Below the pieces are notes generated by a model. The model was not told the DNA's origin and did not search any database. It worked only from the letters and a program-made list of their open reading frames with translations. A DNA stretch of 64,000 nt from Actinokineospora pegani. Its GTDB lineage: Bacteria > Actinomycetota > Actinomycetes > Mycobacteriales > Pseudonocardiaceae. This document shows, piece after piece, positions 10,509-20,138 of the stretch. Every line of letters starts with the position of its first letter. Position 1 is the stretch's first letter. The translations under genes and the position numbers were made by a program. The stretch is from the NCBI RefSeq assembly GCF_009745975.1, contig NZ_WHOL01000086.1, forward strand, positions 114,441-178,440, in the 5' to 3' direction.

Positions 10509-10754
10509 TCACACCGGGAGTCCGCGCGCTCTCCTGGACACCGTGCTGCCGAGCCGCATCGATGCCACCAAGGCGCCGGGGAGGAAGGTCATGGCGAGGA
10601 TGAGGTCCGGGCCCCAGACACCCGAGAACACCAGCCACCCGACCAGCCCCGCGGTGACCGCCAGGTGCGCGGACATGACCACGACCCGGGCCGCGGGGTT
10701 CGTCACGGGCACGAACGCCACACCGAGGGAAACGAGGATGATCAGCAGGCCCAT
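10509..10754 (-). CDS. Small two-helix membrane protein, unknown function
   Basis: 81-residue protein with three hydrophobic stretches (LLIILVSLGVAFVPV, MSAHLAVTAGLVGWLVF and LILAMTFLPGALVA) and a basic C terminus (RLGSTVSRRARGLPV). The start is supported by a strong GGGAGGACAG ribosome site directly before ATG 10754. It is on the same strand as hrpA, 80 bases downstream of the end of that gene, and may be cotranscribed. No family recognised. Confidence 0.7.
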   Translation of the reverse strand: MGLLIILVSLGVAFVPVTNPAARVVVMSAHLAVTAGLVGWLVFSGVWGPDLILAMTFLPGALVASMRLGSTVSRRARGLPV

Positions 10755-10834
10755 CTGTCCTCCCGGGGCCGGCGGGCTCCAGCGGCAAACCCCCACCAGG
10801 CTAGAGAAGGCGGGGCAGCGGGGTGTCGCCTCCC

Positions 10835-13800
10835 TCACGGGATCAGCGAGGCGATCGCGTTGCGGACCTTCTTCTCCGACACCGAGGTGGGGTTGCCGAG
10901 GGTCTGGGCGAAGAAGCTGACCCGCAACTCCTCGATCATCCACTGCGCCTCGTGCACCTCCGCCGTCTCCCGCAGCGCCGGGTGCCGCTGCTGGACCGCC
11001 TCGTGGTGGGCGTCCTCCAGGTCCTGCACGATGTGCATCCACGCCCGGTCCCGGTCCGGCCGCTCCGCGAGCTTGTCCAGCCTGCGATCGATGGCCTGGA
11101 GGTACCGGTGCAGGTTCGCCAGCCGGGCGGCGCCGGTGGTGGTGATGAAGCCGGGGTGGATCAGGTGGGAGAGCTGGGACTTGATGTCGTCCAGGGGCTC
11201 TTTGTAGATCGGTCCGCGCAGGGGATCGATGCGGTTCTGGAGGGTGTTCCAGGCGCCGATGACCTGGCGGGCGGTGCGCAGGACGTCGAGGGTTGTCGCG
11301 TTGAGGTTGGTGCGGACGTAGGTGCGGAGGCGGTCGAAGGACTTCTCGGTCCAGGCGACGCCGCCCGCTTGGGCGATCAGGTAGTCGGTGGCGGCGTTGA
11401 CGCAGTCCGACAGCAGGGCGGGGACGCCGCCGTGGGGGTTGTGCGACAGGGCCAGTTTGTCCTGGTTGGACAGTGAGCGGACGACGTGCTTGGTCGGGGA
11501 GGCGACGCCGAGGAGGACGAGTTTGCGGGTGCCGGTCCACATGGCGGCGCGCTGCTCGGCCTCGGTGTCGAGCATCCGGACGGCGACCGTCGCGCCCTCG
11601 TCGACCAGGGCCGGGTAGGCGGTGACGACCAGGCCGTTCTGCTCGGTGCGGGCGACCTTGGGCAGGTCGCCGATCGTCCACGCGGTCAGGCCGGTGCGGT
11701 GCAGGTCGACGGTGGCCTCGTGCAGCGACGCGCGGAGCTGGGAGCGGAGCTGGTGCTTGAGGGCGCCCAGGTCCTTGCCCGTGGCCAGGGTCTTGTCGCC
11801 GTCGACCACCTGGAAGGTGGTCTTGAGGTGGTCGGGGACGGCGTCGAGCTGCCATGCCTCGCGGGGGATCATGACCCCGGTCAGCGCGCGCAGCTCGCGC
11901 CCGACCGCGTCCGGCAGGGAGTCCTCCACCGGGGCCAGGCCGCGCACGACGGCCTTGGCGAAGTCGGGCACGGGCACGAAGTTGCGGCGCACCGCCTTGG
12001 GCAGCGACCGGATCAGCGCGGTCACCACCTCCTCGCGCAGCCCGGGGACCTGCACCGACAGCCCGTCGCCGGAGAGCTGGTTGAGCACCGAGATCGGGAC
12101 CCGGGCGGTCACCCCGTCGTCGTCGCGGCCGGGCTCGAAGCGGTAGGACAGCGGCAGGGTCAGCCCCTCCTGCCGCAGCGCGTCGGGGAACGCCTCGGCG
12201 TTGACCTCGACGGTGTCGTTGACCAGGTCCGCCTTGCTGAAGGTCAGCAGGTCCGGGGTCGCCCGCCTGGCCTGCTTCCACCAGGAGTCGAAGTGCCGGG
12301 CCGAGACGACCTCGGCGGGCACCCGCTGGTCGTAGAACTGGAACAGCGCCTCGTCGTCGACGACGATGTCGCGGCGGCGGTAGCGGTGCTCGAGGTCCTC
12401 GACCTCGGCCAGCAGCGCCCGGTTGTCCCGGAAGAAGTGGTGCCGGGTCTGCCAGTCGCCCTCGACCAGGGCGTGCCGGATGAACAGCTCGCGCGAGACC
12501 TCGGGGTCGATGCGCCCGTAGCGGACCTTGCGCGCCACCACGATCGGCAGGCCGTAGAGGGTGACCCGCTCGACCGCCATCGCCGAGCCCTGCTTGGCCT
12601 CCCAGTGCGGCTCGGAGTACGTGCGCTTGAGCAGGTGCTCGGCGAGCGGCTCGATCCACTCCGGCTCGACCCGCGCCGCGGTCCGCCCGAACAGCCGCGA
12701 GGTCTCCACCAGTTCGGCGGCCATCACCCAGCGCGGCGGCTTCTTCGACAGCACCGACCCGGGGAACAGCACGAACTTGGCGTTGCGCGCGCCGACGTAC
12801 TCGCGGCCCACGTCGCGGCCGGTGGACTTCAGGCCCGGGTCGCGGAAGCCGATGTGCGACAGCAGGCCCGACAGCAGCGCCTTGTGCACGTCGGCGGGGG
12901 CGGCGGGCGCGTCGTTGGCGGTGATGCCGAGCTGGCGGGCGACCTGGCGAAGCTGGGAGTGGATGTCCTGCCACTCGCGCACGCGCAGGTAGTTGATGAA
13001 CTCGGCCTTGCACTCGCGGCGGAACCTGTTGCCGGACAGCTCTTTCTGCCGCTCGCGCAGGTGGTTCCACAGGTTGAGGTAGGACAGGAAGTCCGACTCC
13101 GGGTCGGCGAAGCGGGCGTGGCTCTGCTGGGCCTGCTGCTGCTTGTCCTGCGGGCGCTCGCGCGGGTCCTGGATGGACAGCGCGGCGGCGATGACCATGA
13201 CCTCGGCCAGGCAGCCGTTGCGGTCGGCCTCGAGCACCATCCTGGCCAGCCGCGGGTCGACGGGCAGCGCGGCGAGCCTGCGGCCCATCTCGGTCAGCTT
13301 CTTGTCCGCGTCCAGCGCGCCCAGCTCGACCAGCAGCTGGGTGCCGTCGGCGATGTGGCGGCGGTCGGGGGGCTCGATGAACGGGAAGTCGGCCATCTCG
13401 CCGAGGTCGGCGGCGGCCATCTGCAGGATGACCGAGGCCAGGTTCGTGCGCAGGATCTCCGGGTCGGTGAACTCCGGGCGGGCGTCGAAGTCGTCCTCGC
13501 TGTAGAGGCGCACGCAGATGCCGTCGGAGGTGCGCCCGCACCGGCCCTTGCGCTGGTTGGCCGAGGCCTGCGAGACCGGCTCGATCGGCAGCCGCTGGAC
13601 CTTGAGGCGGTTGCTGTAGCGGGAGATGCGCGCGGTGCCGGTGTCGACGACGTACTTGATGCCCGGCACGGTCAGCGACGTCTCGGCGACGTTGGTGGCC
13701 AGCACGACCCGCCGCCCGGAGTGGGCCTGGAACACCCGGTGCTGCTCGGCCGAGGACAGCCGCGCGTACAGCGGCAGGATCTCCGTCCCGCGCAGCTCCG

Positions 13801-14746
13801 CGGCGACGAGGGCGTCGGCCGCCTCGCGGATCTCGCGCTCGCCGGAGAGGAACACCAGCACGTCGCCGGGCCCCTCGGCGGACAGCTCCCGGACGGCGTC
13901 GACGATGCCCTGGGTCTGGTCGCGGTCCGGGTCGGCCTCGGGGTCCTCCGGGTCGACCAGCGGCCGGTAGCGCACCTCGACCGGGAAGGTGCGGCCGGAG
14001 ACCTCGATGACCGGCGCGCCGCCGAAGTGCCGGGAGAAGCGCTCCGGGTCGATGGTGGCCGAGGTGATGACGACCTTGAGGTCGGGGCGGCGGGGCAGCA
14101 GCCTGGCCAGGTAGCCGAGCAGGAAGTCGATGTTGAGGCTGCGCTCGTGCGCCTCGTCGATGATGATCGTGTCGTAGCGGGACAGGGTGCGGTCGTGCTG
14201 GATCTCGGCCAGCAGGATGCCGTCGGTCATGATCTTGACCAGGGTGCGCTCGCCCACCTCGTCGGTGAACCGCACCTTCCAGCCGATCGTCTCCCCCAGC
14301 GGCGTGCCGACCTCCTCGGCGACCCGCTCGGCCACGGTGCGCGCGGCGATCCGCCGCGGCTGGGTGTGCCCGACCATGCCGCGCACGCCCCGGCCCAGCT
14401 CCAGGCACATCTTCGGGATCTGGGTGGTCTTGCCCGAGCCGGTCTCCCCCGCGATGACCACGACCTGGTTGTCCCGGATGGCGGCCAGGATGTCCTCGCG
14501 GCGCTGGCTCACCGGCAGCTCGGCCGGGTACTTCAGCGGCGGCAGCGAGTCGCGGCGGGCGGCGAGCCTGGCCTCGGCCGCGGCCACCTCGGCGGCGACC
14601 GCGGCCAGGGCCTGGGCCCGCTTGCCGGGGTCGCGCGTCTTGCGCAGTCCCTCCAGCCTGCGGCCGAGCCTGCGCTCGTCGCGGGCCATCAGCTCGGGCA
14701 GCCGGTCGCGCAGGTCGGCGAGGGTGGGGGTCGTTTCGGCACTCAT
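10835..14746 (-). CDS. hrpA: ATP-dependent RNA helicase HrpA
   Basis: Large DEAH-box RNA helicase of 1303 residues, the usual HrpA length. Walker A is GETGSGKT at 100-107, the DEAH box is near residue 196 (DEAHERSLN), motif III is SAT and motif VI is QRKGRCGRT, followed by the HA2/OB region and the long C-terminal domain (DUF3418) typical of bacterial HrpA. HrpA unwinds RNA and has been linked to rescue of stalled ribosomes in E. coli. A TAGGCT box lies eight bases before ATG 14746, back to back with the response-regulator promoter. Confidence 0.96.
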   Translation of the reverse strand: MSAETTPTLADLRDRLPELMARDERRLGRRLEGLRKTRDPGKRAQALAAVAAEVAAAEARLAARRDSLPPLKYPAELPVSQRREDILAAIRDNQVVVIAGETGSGKTTQIPKMCLELGRGVRGMVGHTQPRRIAARTVAERVAEEVGTPLGETIGWKVRFTDEVGERTLVKIMTDGILLAEIQHDRTLSRYDTIIIDEAHERSLNIDFLLGYLARLLPRRPDLKVVITSATIDPERFSRHFGGAPVIEVSGRTFPVEVRYRPLVDPEDPEADPDRDQTQGIVDAVRELSAEGPGDVLVFLSGEREIREAADALVAAELRGTEILPLYARLSSAEQHRVFQAHSGRRVVLATNVAETSLTVPGIKYVVDTGTARISRYSNRLKVQRLPIEPVSQASANQRKGRCGRTSDGICVRLYSEDDFDARPEFTDPEILRTNLASVILQMAAADLGEMADFPFIEPPDRRHIADGTQLLVELGALDADKKLTEMGRRLAALPVDPRLARMVLEADRNGCLAEVMVIAAALSIQDPRERPQDKQQQAQQSHARFADPESDFLSYLNLWNHLRERQKELSGNRFRRECKAEFINYLRVREWQDIHSQLRQVARQLGITANDAPAAPADVHKALLSGLLSHIGFRDPGLKSTGRDVGREYVGARNAKFVLFPGSVLSKKPPRWVMAAELVETSRLFGRTAARVEPEWIEPLAEHLLKRTYSEPHWEAKQGSAMAVERVTLYGLPIVVARKVRYGRIDPEVSRELFIRHALVEGDWQTRHHFFRDNRALLAEVEDLEHRYRRRDIVVDDEALFQFYDQRVPAEVVSARHFDSWWKQARRATPDLLTFSKADLVNDTVEVNAEAFPDALRQEGLTLPLSYRFEPGRDDDGVTARVPISVLNQLSGDGLSVQVPGLREEVVTALIRSLPKAVRRNFVPVPDFAKAVVRGLAPVEDSLPDAVGRELRALTGVMIPREAWQLDAVPDHLKTTFQVVDGDKTLATGKDLGALKHQLRSQLRASLHEATVDLHRTGLTAWTIGDLPKVARTEQNGLVVTAYPALVDEGATVAVRMLDTEAEQRAAMWTGTRKLVLLGVASPTKHVVRSLSNQDKLALSHNPHGGVPALLSDCVNAATDYLIAQAGGVAWTEKSFDRLRTYVRTNLNATTLDVLRTARQVIGAWNTLQNRIDPLRGPIYKEPLDDIKSQLSHLIHPGFITTTGAARLANLHRYLQAIDRRLDKLAERPDRDRAWMHIVQDLEDAHHEAVQQRHPALRETAEVHEAQWMIEELRVSFFAQTLGNPTSVSEKKVRNAIASLIP

Positions 14747-14842
14747 TTGCCCCCAGCCTAGGCAATGCCCGGGACCGCGCTCACCCGGATTACCTCCACA
14801 GGATGTTCACAATCCGCACTGAGCACCCCCACCACCCCGGCA

Positions 14843-14855
14843 TACAGTCCAGAGC
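14843..14855 (+). promoter_or_regulatory. Probable -10 box of the two-component operon
   Basis: TACAGT at 14843-14848 lies seven bases before ATG 14856, again suggesting leaderless transcription. No -35 consensus is clear. Confidence 0.4.
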
Positions 14856-15533
14856 ATGGGCAGCAAGCGCAAGGTGCTGGTGGTCGAGGACGACCCCACC
14901 ATCGCCGAGTCGATCGCGGTCCGGCTGCGCGCCGAGGGCTTCGAGGTGGACCTGGCCCACGACGGCCCGGCGGGGGTGGCCGCGGCCGAGTCGGGCAGGC
15001 CGGACCTGCTGGTGCTCGACGTCATGCTGCCCGGCTTCGACGGCCTGGAGGTGTGCCGCCGGGTGCAGGCGGCGCGGCCGGTGCCGGTGCTGATGCTCAC
15101 CGCCCGCGACGACGAGACCGACCTGCTGGTCGGCCTGGCCGTGGGCGCGGACGACTACCTGACCAAGCCGTTCTCGCCGCGCGAGCTGACCGCCAGGGTG
15201 CACGCGCTGCTGCGCCGGGTGGAGCGGCGGGCGAGCACCGACGGCGTGCTGACCGTGGGCGACCTGGAGGTCGACCCGGTGCAGCGCCGGGTGCGCCGGG
15301 GCGGCGACGAGGCGCACCTGACCCCGATCGAGTTCGAGCTGCTGGCCTACCTGGCCGCCCGGCCGCGCGCGGTGCAGCCCAGGGAGCGGCTGCTGGCCGA
15401 GATCTGGGGCTGGGGCGAGGCGGCGGGCACCCGGACGGTGGACAGCCACATCAAGGCGCTGCGGCGCAAGCTGGGCGCCGACCTCATCCGCACCGTGCAC
15501 GGTGTGGGCTACGCGCTGGAGGTGCCCGCGTGA
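14856..15533 (+). CDS. OmpR-family response regulator
   Basis: 225-residue regulator: receiver domain with acidic pocket E11-D12-D13 and phospho-acceptor D55 in LLVLDVMLPGFDG, the switch Lys in YLTKPFSP, then a winged-helix trans_reg_C domain ending in RTVHGVGYALE. It overlaps the following kinase gene by GTGA (15530-15533), so the pair is translationally coupled. Target genes are not evident; the DUF4173 membrane gene 70 bases downstream of the kinase may be in the same transcription unit. Confidence 0.94.
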   Translation: MGSKRKVLVVEDDPTIAESIAVRLRAEGFEVDLAHDGPAGVAAAESGRPDLLVLDVMLPGFDGLEVCRRVQAARPVPVLMLTARDDETDLLVGLAVGADDYLTKPFSPRELTARVHALLRRVERRASTDGVLTVGDLEVDPVQRRVRRGGDEAHLTPIEFELLAYLAARPRAVQPRERLLAEIWGWGEAAGTRTVDSHIKALRRKLGADLIRTVHGVGYALEVPA

Positions 15534-16546
15534 CCGCGCTGCGGACCGTCGCCGACTGGCTGCCCCGGCCGCTGGACCCGGTGCGCTCGATCAAGGTCAA
15601 GATCGGCATTCTGCTGGTCGTCTCCGGCTGCGTCGGCCTGGCGTACTTCTGGTGGGCGATCGGCTGGATACCGCCCACCACGTCGATCACCGCGATCGTC
15701 GGGGCGGTGCTGACCTCGCAGGTCCTCGCGCACGGCATGACCAGGCCGCTGCGCGAGATGACGGCCGCGGCCAGGGGCATGGCCCGCGGCGACTACTCCC
15801 GCCGGGTGCGGGTGACCGCCCGCGACGAGGTCGGCGACCTGGGCCGGGCGTTCAACCAGATGAGCGCCGACCTGGCGCAGGCCGACCGGTCGCGGCGGGA
15901 GCTGATCGCCAACGTCTCCCACGAGCTGCGGACCCCGATCGCCGCGCTGCGCGCGGTGCTGGAGAACGTCGTCGACGGGGTCAGCTCGGCCGACCCGGCG
16001 ACGATGCGCACCGCGCTCGCCCAGACCGAGCGGCTCGGGCGGCTGGTCGACGAGCTGCTGGACCTGTCCCGGGTCGACGCGGGCGTGCACGCCCTGGCCA
16101 GGGAGGAGGTCGAGGTGGCGCCGCTGCTGGCCGAGGTCGTCGCCGAGGCCAGGGTCAACGCCGCCGCGGCGGGCCGCTCGGTCCGGTTCACCACGTCGGT
16201 GTCGCCCTCGGCGTCGGTGGTGCGGGCCGACCGCGAGCGGCTGCACCAGGTGCTGGTCAACCTGTGCGACAACGCCGTGCGGCACGGCCCGCCCGACGGC
16301 GAGGTGCGGGTGCTGGCGGGCACCGGCCCGCGCGGCACCGTGCTGGACGTGGCCGACGACGGCCCCGGCATCGACCCGGCCGAGCGGGACCTGGTGTTCC
16401 GCCGGTTCACCCGAGGCGAACGGGCCAGCGGCGGCGGCACCGGCCTGGGGCTGGCGATCGCCCGCTGGGTGGTCGAGCTGCACGGCGGCACGATCGAGGT
16501 CGTCGACGACCTGGGCTGCCGCATCCGCATCACCCTGCCCACCTGA
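15530..16546 (+). CDS. HAMP-containing sensor histidine kinase
   Basis: 338-residue membrane kinase, partner of the regulator before it. Two transmembrane helices (about 23-42 and 50-68) are separated by only a few residues, so there is almost no extracellular sensor loop. A HAMP domain follows (TRPLREMTAAARGMARGDYSRR), then the DHp helix with H131 in NVSHELRTP, and the ATPase domain with N box (LCDNAVRHG), DDGPGI and GTGLGLAI. Such intramembrane-sensing kinases often sense envelope stress. Confidence 0.93.
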   Translation: MTALRTVADWLPRPLDPVRSIKVKIGILLVVSGCVGLAYFWWAIGWIPPTTSITAIVGAVLTSQVLAHGMTRPLREMTAAARGMARGDYSRRVRVTARDEVGDLGRAFNQMSADLAQADRSRRELIANVSHELRTPIAALRAVLENVVDGVSSADPATMRTALAQTERLGRLVDELLDLSRVDAGVHALAREEVEVAPLLAEVVAEARVNAAAAGRSVRFTTSVSPSASVVRADRERLHQVLVNLCDNAVRHGPPDGEVRVLAGTGPRGTVLDVADDGPGIDPAERDLVFRRFTRGERASGGGTGLGLAIARWVVELHGGTIEVVDDLGCRIRITLPT

Positions 16547-16616
16547 CCCCACCCACCCCTGAACCGCCCCGGGCCCCGCCCGCGGGCGCCACGAGCGACC
16601 CCTGGAGACCCCTGTC

Positions 16617-18134
16617 ATGGACGAGCGAACCATCCAAACCGAGCCCGCCGAGGGTGTCGGGTCGTCGCGACCGGTGCACCTGGGCCGGGTCCCGGCCCAG
16701 CCGGGCTGGATGGACCGGCACTGGCGACCGCGCTCGCCCCGCGCGTCGCGGCCGGTGGTGCTGTGGGCGGTGGGGGCGGCGCTGCTGGGCGCGTGGGCGC
16801 TGCCGCTGGAAGTGCCGGGGGCGGGGTGGACCGTGGCCGCGCTGGGGGTGGCCACGGCCCTCCTCGCGCTCGGGCGGACGGCGCGCGCGAACTGGTGGTG
16901 GCTGCTGCTGGGCGTGGCGCTGATGACCCTGCCGACGCTGCGGGCGGCGTCGTGGCTGACGGCGCTGGCCGTGCTGGGCGCGGGGGTCGCGCTGGCGGCG
17001 TCGGTGTCGCGCGGCCGGGCGGCGCGGGACCTGGTGTGGGCGCCGGTGTTCTACGGCGCGGCCGTCTTCCGGGCCGTCCCGTGGGCGGGCCGGGGGCTCA
17101 AGCACGTGGGCGGCGGCCAGGGCGGGGTGCGGGTGACGCGCACGGTGGTGCTGAGCCTGCTGGTGCTGCTGGTGTTCGGCGGGCTGCTGGCGGGCGCGGA
17201 CTCCGACTTCGCCGACCTGATCGACGTCGTGCTGCCCGCGGTGGACGGGGAGAGCCTGGTCCTGTCGGCGTGGGTGTTCGCCGTGCTGCTGGCGCTGGTG
17301 CTGGCCGGGTCCTTCCTGCTCGACTCCCCCGTCGACGCGCCTGAGCCGGACCGGCCGCGCCGGACCGTGCGGGTGGCGGAGTGGGCGTGGCCGGTGGGGG
17401 TGCTGGTGGCGCTGTTCGCGGCGTTCGTGGCCACGCAGGTGCGCTCGCTGTTCGGCGGCGAGGGGCACGTGCTGCGCACCGCGTCGCTCACCTACGCCGA
17501 GTACGCGCGGTCCGGCTTCTGGCAGTTGCTCATGGTCACCGCGCTGACGTTGGCGGTCATCGGTGTGGTCGCCCGCGTGGCGCCGCGCGAGACGGCCGGG
17601 GAGCGGCTGTGGCTGCGGTCGGTGCTGGGCGTGCTGGTGGTGCTGGCGCTGGTGATCGTCGCCTCGGCGCTGGTGCGGATCTGGGTCTACCAGGGCGCCT
17701 ACGGGTACACGCTGCTGCGGCTGCTGGTCAGCGTGGCCGAGCTGTGGATGGCGGTGCTGTTCGTCCTGGTCCTCGTCGCGGGCGCGCGGCGGCGGGCGCC
17801 GTGGCTGCCCTCGGCGGTGGTGGGCTCGGCGCTGGTCGCCCTGCTCGCGCTGGGGCTGCTGGACCCGGAGCGGTTCATCGCCGAGCGCAACGTGGCCCGG
17901 TTCGCCGAGACCGGCCGCCTCGACGTCCACCACCTGAGCACGCTCATGGCCGACGCGGTCCCGGCGCTGGCGGCGCTGCCGGAGCCGCAGCGGTCCTGCC
18001 TGCTGTCCCAGCAGCTCGCCGAGCTCGAGGCGGACGAGCGGCTGACGGAGTGGAACCTGGGCCGGGAGCGGGCGCGGCGAGCCCTCGCCGAGGTCGACGT
18101 GGACCTGGCGCGCGCCTGCTCTTCAGCGCGCTGA
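16617..18134 (+). CDS. DUF4173 multi-pass membrane protein
   Basis: 505-residue integral membrane protein with about ten hydrophobic helices between residues 45 and 420. The signature LTYAEYARSGFWQLLMVTAL is typical of DUF4153/DUF4173 proteins. The last ~80 residues are soluble and include RFAETGRLDVHHLSTL and an acidic/Arg-rich tail. Function is unknown; these genes are often next to two-component systems, as here. The start is ATG 16617, 70 bases after the kinase stop. Confidence 0.85.
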   Translation: MDERTIQTEPAEGVGSSRPVHLGRVPAQPGWMDRHWRPRSPRASRPVVLWAVGAALLGAWALPLEVPGAGWTVAALGVATALLALGRTARANWWWLLLGVALMTLPTLRAASWLTALAVLGAGVALAASVSRGRAARDLVWAPVFYGAAVFRAVPWAGRGLKHVGGGQGGVRVTRTVVLSLLVLLVFGGLLAGADSDFADLIDVVLPAVDGESLVLSAWVFAVLLALVLAGSFLLDSPVDAPEPDRPRRTVRVAEWAWPVGVLVALFAAFVATQVRSLFGGEGHVLRTASLTYAEYARSGFWQLLMVTALTLAVIGVVARVAPRETAGERLWLRSVLGVLVVLALVIVASALVRIWVYQGAYGYTLLRLLVSVAELWMAVLFVLVLVAGARRRAPWLPSAVVGSALVALLALGLLDPERFIAERNVARFAETGRLDVHHLSTLMADAVPALAALPEPQRSCLLSQQLAELEADERLTEWNLGRERARRALAEVDVDLARACSSAR

Positions 18135-18158
18135 TCCCGACCGCCATACGGTGGTGCC

Positions 18159-19388
18159 GTGGACACGGACGTGGTGGTCGTCGGGGCGGGGCTGGCCGGG
18201 CTGGCGGCGGCGGTGACGTTGCACCGGGCGGGGCGCGAGGTGGTGGTGCTGGAGGCCGACGAGGCCCCCGGCGGCCGGGTCCGCACGGACCGGCTCGACA
18301 CCGCGGCGGGGCCGCTCCTGCTCGACCGCGGGTTCCAGGTCTTCAACGCAGGCTACCCCGCGGCCCGCGACCTGCTCGACGTCGAGGCGCTGGGCGTGCG
18401 CCCGTTCCTGCCCGGCGCGCTGGTCAGCGACGACGACGGCCTGCACCTGGTGGCCGACCCGAGGCGCGAGCCCGCGCGGCTGCCCGCGACGCTGCGCGCC
18501 CCGATCGGCTCGCTGCCGCGCAAGGCGATGCTGGGCGCCTACGCCGCGGCCCTGGCCGCCGCCCCGGCCAGGACCCTGCGCGGGCGCGACGACCGGCCGT
18601 TCCGCAGGCGGCTGGCCGAGTACGGCATCCGCGGGCCGGTGCTGGAGCGGTTCCTGCGCCCCTTCCTGGCCGGGGTGTTCCTGGACCCGGAGCTGACCGT
18701 GCCGACCCGGTTCGCCGAGTTCGTGCTGCGCAGCTTCGCCCGGGGGACCATCGGCGTCCCGGCGGCGGGGATGCGCGCCATCCCCGACCAGCTCGCCGAT
18801 TCGCTGCCCGCCGGGATGGTCAAGTACAGCTTCCCGATCGCGGAGGTGTCGCCGGGCGGGGTGCGCGGGGACTTCGGCCCGGTCACGGCCAAGCACGTCG
18901 TCGTGGCCACCGGTGGGCCCGCCGCGCACCGGCTGCTCGGCGGGCGCGTCGACCCGGTGCGCACCCGCGGCTGCGTGACCCACTACCACCTCGCCGACGC
19001 CGTCCCGACCGAGCACGCCGCGCTGGTGCTGGAGGCGGCCGGGCGCGGCCCGCTGACCAACAGCATCGTGCTGACCAACGCCAACCCGGAGTACGCGCCG
19101 GGCCGGGTGCTGGTCTCGTCGACCTCGGTCGGGACCGAGGACCCGGGCGAGGCGGCGGTGCGGGCGCACCTGGCGAAGCTGTACCACCGGGACACCTCGG
19201 CCTGGGAGCCGGTGCGGTCCTACCGCGTCGCCGACGCCCTCCCGGTCTCGGGCGGGCCGTTGCGGATGCCGGTCGACCTGGGCGACGGCCTGTTCGTGTG
19301 CGGCGACCACCGGGACACACCGTCCCTGCAGGGCGCCCTGGTCTCGGGGCGGCGGACGGCCCACGCGGTGCTCTCCGCCGGGCGCTGA
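18159..19388 (+). CDS. FAD-dependent amine oxidase/phytoene-desaturase-like oxidoreductase
   Basis: 409-residue flavoprotein. The N-terminal Rossmann motif is VVVVGAGLAGLAAAVTL, with Glu in VVVLEADEAPGGR at the end of the second strand, as in the NAD(P)-binding_8/amino-oxidase group (protoporphyrinogen oxidase, phytoene desaturase, monoamine oxidase). The C-terminal FVCGDHRDTPSLQGALVSGRR closes the FAD site. It contains no clear membrane anchor. TACGGT at 18147-18152 lies six bases before the GTG start, suggesting a leaderless message. The substrate is unknown. Confidence 0.88.
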   Translation: MDTDVVVVGAGLAGLAAAVTLHRAGREVVVLEADEAPGGRVRTDRLDTAAGPLLLDRGFQVFNAGYPAARDLLDVEALGVRPFLPGALVSDDDGLHLVADPRREPARLPATLRAPIGSLPRKAMLGAYAAALAAAPARTLRGRDDRPFRRRLAEYGIRGPVLERFLRPFLAGVFLDPELTVPTRFAEFVLRSFARGTIGVPAAGMRAIPDQLADSLPAGMVKYSFPIAEVSPGGVRGDFGPVTAKHVVVATGGPAAHRLLGGRVDPVRTRGCVTHYHLADAVPTEHAALVLEAAGRGPLTNSIVLTNANPEYAPGRVLVSSTSVGTEDPGEAAVRAHLAKLYHRDTSAWEPVRSYRVADALPVSGGPLRMPVDLGDGLFVCGDHRDTPSLQGALVSGRRTAHAVLSAGR

Positions 19389-19510
19389 GGAGAGCGCCGG
19401 CCTCGGTCGCGTTCCAGGGCCGGTCACCGTTCATGTCCACAAGGGACACCAGTGCGGCGGGCGGCGGTCCGCGCGACACGCCGAGGCCGCCCCGATGATC
19501 GGCGGCAGGT

Positions 19511-19522
19511 GAACTAGTGTTC
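19511..19522. promoter_or_regulatory. GAAC-N4-GTTC palindrome before the DUF6319 gene
   Basis: GAACTAGTGTTC lies 39 bases before the GTG start in an A+T-richer stretch. The half-sites match LexA half-sites, but the flanking bases (T and T) do not extend the CGAAC/GTTCG consensus, so it may simply be another regulator's operator or part of the promoter. Confidence 0.25.
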
Positions 19523-19561
19523 TAATTCGCGTCCACCCCGTGTCGTGAGAGGGAGTCGATC

Positions 19562-20086
19562 GTGTCCACCGAGACCGGTGTCGAGACCGTGACCACCGCC
19601 CCGCAGGCCGCCGTTGCGGCCACGCAGGCGCCCGCCGCCCCGGCCGAGGCGGCGGCGAAGCCGGAGGACAAGCCCAGCGAGCCAACCGCCGCGGCAGCCC
19701 CCCAGACCGCCGCCCCGGTCGAGGAGGCCGAGGAGCCCGCCCCGGCGCCGAAGCAGGCGCCCGCCAAGAAGAAGGCGACCCGCACCCCCAGCACCGCCAA
19801 GAAGACCCGCATGGTGGAGCTGACCCTCACCGTCACCGGCACCGCCGAGGGCGAGTGGCAGGCCGAGCTGACCCAGAGCGGCAAGCGCGTCCTGCAGGGC
19901 GTGTCCGTGCCCGCCACGTCGGTGTCCCGCGCGGCCGCCGAGCTGCACGAGGACATCGCCAAGGCGATCGAGACCGTCCTCGACGCCGCCCGCGAGCAGC
20001 ACCGCGCGCGGATGGAGGAGCTCGAGGCGGAGCTGGCCAAGGTGAAGGCCGCCCTGTCCGAGCTGCAGGAAGAGCCCGAGGTCTGA
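19562..20086 (+). CDS. DUF6319 family protein (Ala/Pro-rich N terminus, coiled-coil C terminus)
   Basis: 174-residue protein. The first ~80 residues are low-complexity Ala/Pro/Glu/Lys, ending in a basic KKKATRTPSTAKKTR patch. A conserved beta-rich stretch follows (MVELTLTVTGTAEGEWQAEL), then a helical, probably coiled-coil C terminus (MEELEAELAKVKAALSEL). This matches an actinobacterial family of unknown function. GAGAGGGAG precedes the GTG start. The basic, disordered N terminus hints at nucleic-acid binding, but this is inference. Confidence 0.8.
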   Translation: MSTETGVETVTTAPQAAVAATQAPAAPAEAAAKPEDKPSEPTAAAAPQTAAPVEEAEEPAPAPKQAPAKKKATRTPSTAKKTRMVELTLTVTGTAEGEWQAELTQSGKRVLQGVSVPATSVSRAAAELHEDIAKAIETVLDAAREQHRARMEELEAELAKVKAALSELQEEPEV

Positions 20087-20094
20087 GTCGCGCC

Positions 20095-20135
20095 GGGTCA
20101 GGGGCGGTCCGGGTCTCCCGGGCCGCCCCTGACCC
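20095..20135. terminator. Bidirectional hairpin terminator
   Basis: A 13-bp perfect stem, GGGTCAGGGGCGG at 20095-20107 with its complement at 20123-20135 and a 15-base loop, lies between the convergent DUF6319 and enoyl-CoA hydratase genes. No T tract is present, as is usual in actinomycetes. Confidence 0.65.
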
Positions 20136-20138
20136 GTC

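Noticed and set aside
11486-14761. A 1091-codon open frame antisense to hrpA
   Set aside because: High G+C gives long open antisense frames; composition is Gly/Gln/Arg/His-rich with no domain, and hrpA motifs are intact on the other strand.
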